From assembly GCF_013372145.1 (NCBI RefSeq), contig NZ_CP053827.1, positions 124,001 through 188,000 of the forward strand: a DNA stretch of 64,000 bases, read 5' to 3'. Position 1 is the stretch's first letter. The number at the start of each line of letters is the position of its first letter. Both the position numbers and the translations under genes were made by a program. This DNA is from Campylobacter hyointestinalis subsp. hyointestinalis. GTDB taxonomy: Bacteria > Campylobacterota > Campylobacteria > Campylobacterales > Campylobacteraceae. Below the pieces are notes generated by a model. The model searched no databases and was not told where the DNA came from. It was given only the letters and a program-made list of their open reading frames with translations. This document shows, in pieces, positions 59,958-64,000 of the stretch.

Positions 59958-61210
59958 TGAACGATAAGGGATTTTATGACGGCTACCATTTTAGAGCCGG
60001 TGATGCTTTATTTGGTGCTCAGTTTTTATTTGTAGCGTTTGGCGCTCTTGTGCTTATGCCGATCTTGACGGGGCTTGATGTAAATGTAGCGTTATTTACT
60101 GCTGGAATTGGTACTTTGATATTTCAAATTTGTACTAGAAAAAGAGTCGTTCCGATATTTTTAGCTTCAAGCTTTGCTTTTATAGCGCCTATTACTTTTA
60201 GCGTGGCTCAGTGGGGTATGAGCGCTACTATGGGAGGGCTTGTGGCTGCTGGTGGATTTTACGTAATCCTTAGCTTTATAGTTAGATTTAAAGGTCAAGA
60301 TTTTATCTATAAACTTCTCCCTCCTGTTGTCGTAGGTCCTGTCATCATCACTATAGGTCTTATACTATCTCCAAGCGCTGTAGATATGGCTATGGGCAAA
60401 GGCGCTAGCTACTCTAGTCAGACTTCTCTTATCATAGCTGGGATCTCGCTAGTAGCTACTATCATAGCCATTACTTTTGGAAAAGGCATGATGAAGCTTA
60501 TTCCGATTTTGATAGGTATTTTTGTCGGATATATTGTTTCGATATTTTATGGGATAGTGGATTTTTCTCCTATTACAAAGGCTAGTTGGTTTAGTATACC
60601 AAATTTTAGTACCCCTACGTTTGAGCTAAATGCTATGCTTTATATGATCCCAGTCGCCATAGCTCCTACTATCGAGCATATAGGAAATATCCTAGCTATA
60701 GGCAATGTGACAAAAACCGATTTTATAAAAAATCCTGGGCTTAAAGATACACTTTTGGGTGATGGTTTAGCTACGTCTGCGGCTGCGTTTTTTGGTGGGC
60801 CGCCAAATACGACTTATTCAGAAGTGACAGGCGCAGTAAGACTTACAAAAGCTTACAATCCTGGCATTATGACCTGGACTGCTATAGTTGCTATCTTGCT
60901 TGCTTTTGTGGGGAAGCTGGGTGCGCTCATTGCTACGATACCAGCTTCAGTCATCGGAGGCATCATGGTCTTGCTTTTTGGTATCATAGCAAGTGTCGGT
61001 ATGGAAACTCTCATAAAGCATAAAGTCGATCTTGCCGATCCTAGAAACATGATAATAGTATCGCTCATACTCGTATTTGCTATAGGCGGTATGGTGTTTG
61101 ATTTTGGCGTGGCTAGTTTTAGCGGTATAGGACTTGGCGCGTTCATAGGCGTGATATTAAATTTAGTACTACCAAAAACAGATAAATTTAGTGGATATAA
61201 TGGATATTGA
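59957..61210 (+). CDS. uraA: Uracil/xanthine permease, NCS2 family (UraA-like)
   Basis: The protein has 417 residues with 14 predicted helices. Family motifs seen are SSFAFIAPI, PIAIAPTIEHIGNILAIG (seen as PVAIAPTIEHIG) with the substrate Glu, and GGPPNTTYSEVTGAV. It is a nucleobase:H+ symporter; uracil is the likeliest substrate. The ATG at 59957 follows the dxr stop with a one-base overlap. Confidence 0.9.
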   Translation: MNDKGFYDGYHFRAGDALFGAQFLFVAFGALVLMPILTGLDVNVALFTAGIGTLIFQICTRKRVVPIFLASSFAFIAPITFSVAQWGMSATMGGLVAAGGFYVILSFIVRFKGQDFIYKLLPPVVVGPVIITIGLILSPSAVDMAMGKGASYSSQTSLIIAGISLVATIIAITFGKGMMKLIPILIGIFVGYIVSIFYGIVDFSPITKASWFSIPNFSTPTFELNAMLYMIPVAIAPTIEHIGNILAIGNVTKTDFIKNPGLKDTLLGDGLATSAAAFFGGPPNTTYSEVTGAVRLTKAYNPGIMTWTAIVAILLAFVGKLGALIATIPASVIGGIMVLLFGIIASVGMETLIKHKVDLADPRNMIIVSLILVFAIGGMVFDFGVASFSGIGLGAFIGVILNLVLPKTDKFSGYNGY

Positions 61211-61241
61211 TCTGATTTAAATTTAAAAAACGGAGTTTAGC

Positions 61242-62585
61242 TTGAGAGGGATTTTTATTAAATTTTTTATTTTAATAATTTGCTGTTACGTCTTAGAAGC
61301 AAATAATTTACAGTATTCTCTTATAAAAAAAGGTACGCTTGATGACAATACCGTTCTTGTCATAGGCGGGATCCAAGGAGACGAGCCTGGAGGCTTTTTA
61401 GCTGCTAGTTTGCTAGCTACTGAATACAACATTACAAAAGGCTCTTTGTGGGTCGTACCAAATTTAAATTTTATCAGTATCATCAAACGAGATCGCGGAA
61501 TTTACGGAGATATGAACCGTAAATTTGATAAGATAAAAGAGAATGATCCAGATCTTAAAAGCGTAAATGGTATACAAAGTCTCATCGTAGATAAAAACGT
61601 TTCTATGGTATTAAATTTACACGATGGAAGCGGATTTTACAGAGATCACTATATAAATGAGTTAGAAAATCCAAAACGCTGGGGAAATAGCTGTATAATT
61701 GATCAAGAAAGTCTTGAAGGCTCCAAATACACCGATTTAAAGGGCATAGCTTTAAGAGTTATGGATAATATTAACCAAAATATCTTAGACGCCAAACATA
61801 CGTATCATCTAAAAAATACGCAAACCGCAAAAGGCGACAAAGAGATGTTGAAATCTCTTACTTATTTTGCTATCAAAAATAATAAATCCGCATTTGCGAA
61901 TGAAGCGAGTAAAACCTTACCTAGTCATCAAAGAGCGTATTATCATCTACTAGCTATCGAAGAGTATCTAAAGGTAGCTGGAGTGGAGTTTGAAAGAAGT
62001 TTTGAGCTAAATCCGCAAAATGTAAAAGAAGCTATAGAAAAAGAGATAGAAGTCGTACTATTTGATAATAAATTCTATCTTAGTCTAAATAATCCAAGGG
62101 CGAAGATAGGCTATGTACCGATACCTAAAAACACGGCGCTTGAGTATAACTCTACAAATCCGCTAACCGCTCTTATAGAGGACAAAGGCGGATACGTCGT
62201 GCATTATGGAAATAAAGTTCTTACAAAACTTATCCCTGAATATTTTAATTATTCAGATATAGAAAGTAGCGTAAAAATAGAAGCCGATGGTGTTTTAAAA
62301 GAGATCTCTCTTGGTTCAAAAATTAATGTTGAAGAAAATATAAAAGTCATAAGTCGTCCTAACGTAAGAGTAAATATCATAGGTTATAATTCAAAACTAA
62401 AAGACGAATCAGACATCACAGTAAATAAAAAAGACATCATCAGAAACTACTCTATAGATAAAAAAGGCAAAATCTTTAGGATAGAGCTTTATGAGCAAAC
62501 AGACGGCGCTAATGATAAATTTATCGGTATGTTTTTGGTAGAATTTGCCATGCTAGATCTACCAAATGATGGAGCCTTATCATGA
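61242..62585 (+). CDS. pgp1: DL-carboxypeptidase, M99 family (Csd4/Pgp1), cell-shape determinant
   Basis: The protein has 447 residues with a signal peptide. Zinc ligands follow the unusual Csd4 pattern, Gln and Glu in GGIQGDEPGG and His in LNLHDGSG, instead of the usual HxxE. The catalytic Glu region is AFANEASKTLP. Two small C-terminal domains follow, as in Csd4. It trims the tripeptide of peptidoglycan and is needed for helical shape in Campylobacter and Helicobacter. The TTG start has CGGAG upstream. The stop overlaps tsaD by 4 bases. Confidence 0.9.
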   Translation: MRGIFIKFFILIICCYVLEANNLQYSLIKKGTLDDNTVLVIGGIQGDEPGGFLAASLLATEYNITKGSLWVVPNLNFISIIKRDRGIYGDMNRKFDKIKENDPDLKSVNGIQSLIVDKNVSMVLNLHDGSGFYRDHYINELENPKRWGNSCIIDQESLEGSKYTDLKGIALRVMDNINQNILDAKHTYHLKNTQTAKGDKEMLKSLTYFAIKNNKSAFANEASKTLPSHQRAYYHLLAIEEYLKVAGVEFERSFELNPQNVKEAIEKEIEVVLFDNKFYLSLNNPRAKIGYVPIPKNTALEYNSTNPLTALIEDKGGYVVHYGNKVLTKLIPEYFNYSDIESSVKIEADGVLKEISLGSKINVEENIKVISRPNVRVNIIGYNSKLKDESDITVNKKDIIRNYSIDKKGKIFRIELYEQTDGANDKFIGMFLVEFAMLDLPNDGALS

Positions 62586-63586
62586 TACTTGGTATAGAAA
62601 GCAGTTGTGATGATAGCTCGGTAGCTTTGATGAAATTAGGTACTTTTGAGCTTAAATTTTATAAAAAAATCACTCAAGAAAATGAGCATAGTAAATACGG
62701 CGGCGTAGTTCCAGAACTTGCGGCTCGTCTTCACGCCGCAGCTTTGCCGCGCTTGATAGAAGAGATAAAGCCATATTTTAGTGGTATTAAAGCCATCGCA
62801 GTTACAAACGAACCGGGTCTTAGCGTCAGTTTGATCAGCGGTGTGAGCGTCGCTAAATCCTTAAGTGTAGCTCTAAATTTACCTATTATCGCAGTAAATC
62901 ATCTGATAGGACATATTTACTCTTTATTTTTGGGTAATGAGCCGGTTTTTCCGCTTGGAGTTTTGCTTGTCAGTGGCGGACATACGCTCGTGCTAAATAT
63001 CGATGAAAACGGTGTTATAAGCATACTTGCTACTACTAGTGATGATAGTTTTGGTGAGAGTTTCGATAAAGTAGCAAAGATGATGGATCTTGGCTATCCA
63101 GGTGGAGAAGTTATACAAAATTTGGCTAAAAGTGGTGATAAAAATCGTTTTAAATTTAGCGTTCCTTTAAAATACGATAAACGTTTAGAATATAGCTTTT
63201 CTGGGCTTAAAAACCAAGTACGCGTTCAAATTGCGAATTTAGGAGATCTTGGCGAACAAGACATAAGTGACGTAGCTGCTTGCTTTGAAGAGACTGCCGT
63301 AAATCATATAATCGATAAATTAGAAAAGATTTTTGATAAATTTGAATTTAAAAATTTCGGAGTGGTAGGTGGAGCTAGCGCGAATTTAAATTTAAGAAAT
63401 AAGCTAGAAAAACTTTGCTCTAAATTCGGTTCAAATTTACTTTATGCGCCTCTTAAATTTTGTAGTGATAATGCGGCTATGATAGCGCGCGCTGGAGCCA
63501 CTAAATTTAAAAATGGCGAGTTTGAAGACGCTTTAACGATGCAGATTCATCCACGTTCAAATTTAGAGCTCATAAGACTTAAATGA
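62582..63586 (+). CDS. tsaD: tRNA N6-threonylcarbamoyladenosine transferase TsaD
   Basis: The protein has 334 residues of the ASKHA fold. ESSCDDSS at the start, the metal-binding NHLIGH, GGHTLVL, GESFDKVAKMMDLGYPGG and GGASANLNLR are the family signatures. It transfers threonylcarbamoyl to A37 of ANN-decoding tRNAs with TsaB and TsaE. It is translationally coupled to pgp1. Confidence 0.96.
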   Translation: MILGIESSCDDSSVALMKLGTFELKFYKKITQENEHSKYGGVVPELAARLHAAALPRLIEEIKPYFSGIKAIAVTNEPGLSVSLISGVSVAKSLSVALNLPIIAVNHLIGHIYSLFLGNEPVFPLGVLLVSGGHTLVLNIDENGVISILATTSDDSFGESFDKVAKMMDLGYPGGEVIQNLAKSGDKNRFKFSVPLKYDKRLEYSFSGLKNQVRVQIANLGDLGEQDISDVAACFEETAVNHIIDKLEKIFDKFEFKNFGVVGGASANLNLRNKLEKLCSKFGSNLLYAPLKFCSDNAAMIARAGATKFKNGEFEDALTMQIHPRSNLELIRLK

Positions 63587-63595
63587 TAGTTATGA

Positions 63596-63601
63596 TATAA
63601 T
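63596..63601 (+). promoter_or_regulatory. Candidate -10 box only 6 bases before an ATG
   Basis: TATAAT (GATATAATTTAAAGATG) is placed so that transcription would begin at or next to the start codon at 63608. A leaderless mRNA is possible; otherwise the gene is read through from tsaD. Confidence 0.4.
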
Positions 63602-63607
63602 TTAAAG

Positions 63608-64000
63608 ATGAAATTTCTAGCATTAATAATTTTTGTCAGCGTTAATGTTTTCGCGTTTTCTCTTACGATAAACAGCGGTAGGCAAAACGGTAACGATTAT
63701 TATGTTTTACATTTAGAAGATATCTTTGATATAGAATGCAAGGCAGAGCAAGACGCACAAAACATTTATACTTGTAAAGTTTTAGGTAGTCTTGATGATA
63801 AGATCAGAAATCAAAATTTACCGTTTGCAGATATTTTATTTGAAAAAAGCGGCGATAGTTACAATGTTATCATAAGAGCAAAACAAAAATCTAGGCTTAT
63901 AAATGCTGGCGTGAGTCTGTTTAATACACAAAATCCAAAGCAAAAAACAGCTGATTTTTCTAAACATTTTACTATACTCATCGGACAAAACATAATAGAA
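63608..64000 (+). CDS. N-terminal part of an exported protein (partial, 3' end outside window)
   Basis: 131 codons are visible, all open to the window edge. A signal peptide (MKFLALIIFVSVNVFAFS) leads to a beta-rich segment (LTINSGRQNGNDYYVLHLEDIF) with two Cys (IECKAE, YTCKVLG). It recalls the N-terminal domain of periplasmic flagellar disk/TPR proteins such as PflA, but too little is visible to name it. It starts 22 bases after tsaD and lacks a strong ribosome site. Confidence 0.6.
   Translation, partial: MKFLALIIFVSVNVFAFSLTINSGRQNGNDYYVLHLEDIFDIECKAEQDAQNIYTCKVLGSLDDKIRNQNLPFADILFEKSGDSYNVIIRAKQKSRLINAGVSLFNTQNPKQKTADFSKHFTILIGQNIIE

Overview
The window is AT-rich chromosomal DNA from a Campylobacterota bacterium, almost certainly a Campylobacter and most likely of the fetus/hyointestinalis side of the genus. 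The support is the 16S rRNA sequence, G homopolymer tracts, the YedE/FdhT-type protein, a Csd4/Pgp1-type cell-shape peptidase, the MqnD futalosine menaquinone gene, a lone fliQ-murB pair, and sensor kinases with the HQW-QPLN phospho-acceptor box. The species cannot be fixed from the sequence alone.

Region 1 (1-8 kb) is the most distinctive part. One co-directional cluster encodes an exported histidine/phenylalanine ammonia-lyase homologue, an OprD-like porin, a Tat-exported fumarate-reductase-family flavoprotein, a tetraheme cytochrome c, a NapC/NrfH-type quinol dehydrogenase, a Cache-domain histidine kinase and an OmpR-type regulator. It reads as a periplasmic respiratory module that makes or takes up an unsaturated acid (urocanate or an aryl-acrylate type) and reduces it with menaquinol electrons under two-component control. 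The lyase homologue lacks the Ala-Ser-Gly triad that forms the MIO cofactor, so its chemistry is open.

Region 2 (8-19.7 kb) holds tRNA-Ser, a small inverted-repeat element with an orphan terminator, moaC, two unknown secreted or surface-like proteins, an M48 protease, an SbmA/BacA-like transporter, a DcuB-type C4-dicarboxylate transporter with an unusual soluble insertion, and a CNNM/CorC-type protein. Region 3 (19.7-26.8 kb) is an rRNA operon (16S, tRNA-Ile, 23S, 5S) without a spacer tRNA-Ala, followed by about 1.3 kb of very AT-rich DNA with no gene that I can see.

Region 4 (26.8-38.4 kb) has topA-bioB-antiporter, gltA-cysQ, the pstSCAB phosphate operon preceded by a GTTTC direct repeat that resembles a pho box, a small nucleotidyltransferase and a YajR-like MFS transporter. 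Region 5 (38.5-46.2 kb) has a chemoreceptor with a G9 tract directly before its start codon, and 4 kb away an inverted, broken second chemoreceptor that shares a 1015-bp repeat with the first. Between the two lie yedE, moeA, a DUF2156 gene and a GNAT gene.

Region 6 (46.3-64 kb) is mostly housekeeping: an exported Hcp-like protein, moaE-moaD, rqcH, leuC-mobA-pldA, AMIN protein-ftsB-like-eno-recA, mqnD-fliQ-murB, tRNA-Asn, two small Campylobacter-type hypotheticals, cdsA-dxr-uraA-pgp1-tsaD, and the start of an exported protein cut by the window edge. Five molybdenum-cofactor genes (moaC, moeA, moaE, moaD, mobA) are scattered through the window and, together with yedE, suggest reliance on Mo/Se enzymes such as formate dehydrogenase.
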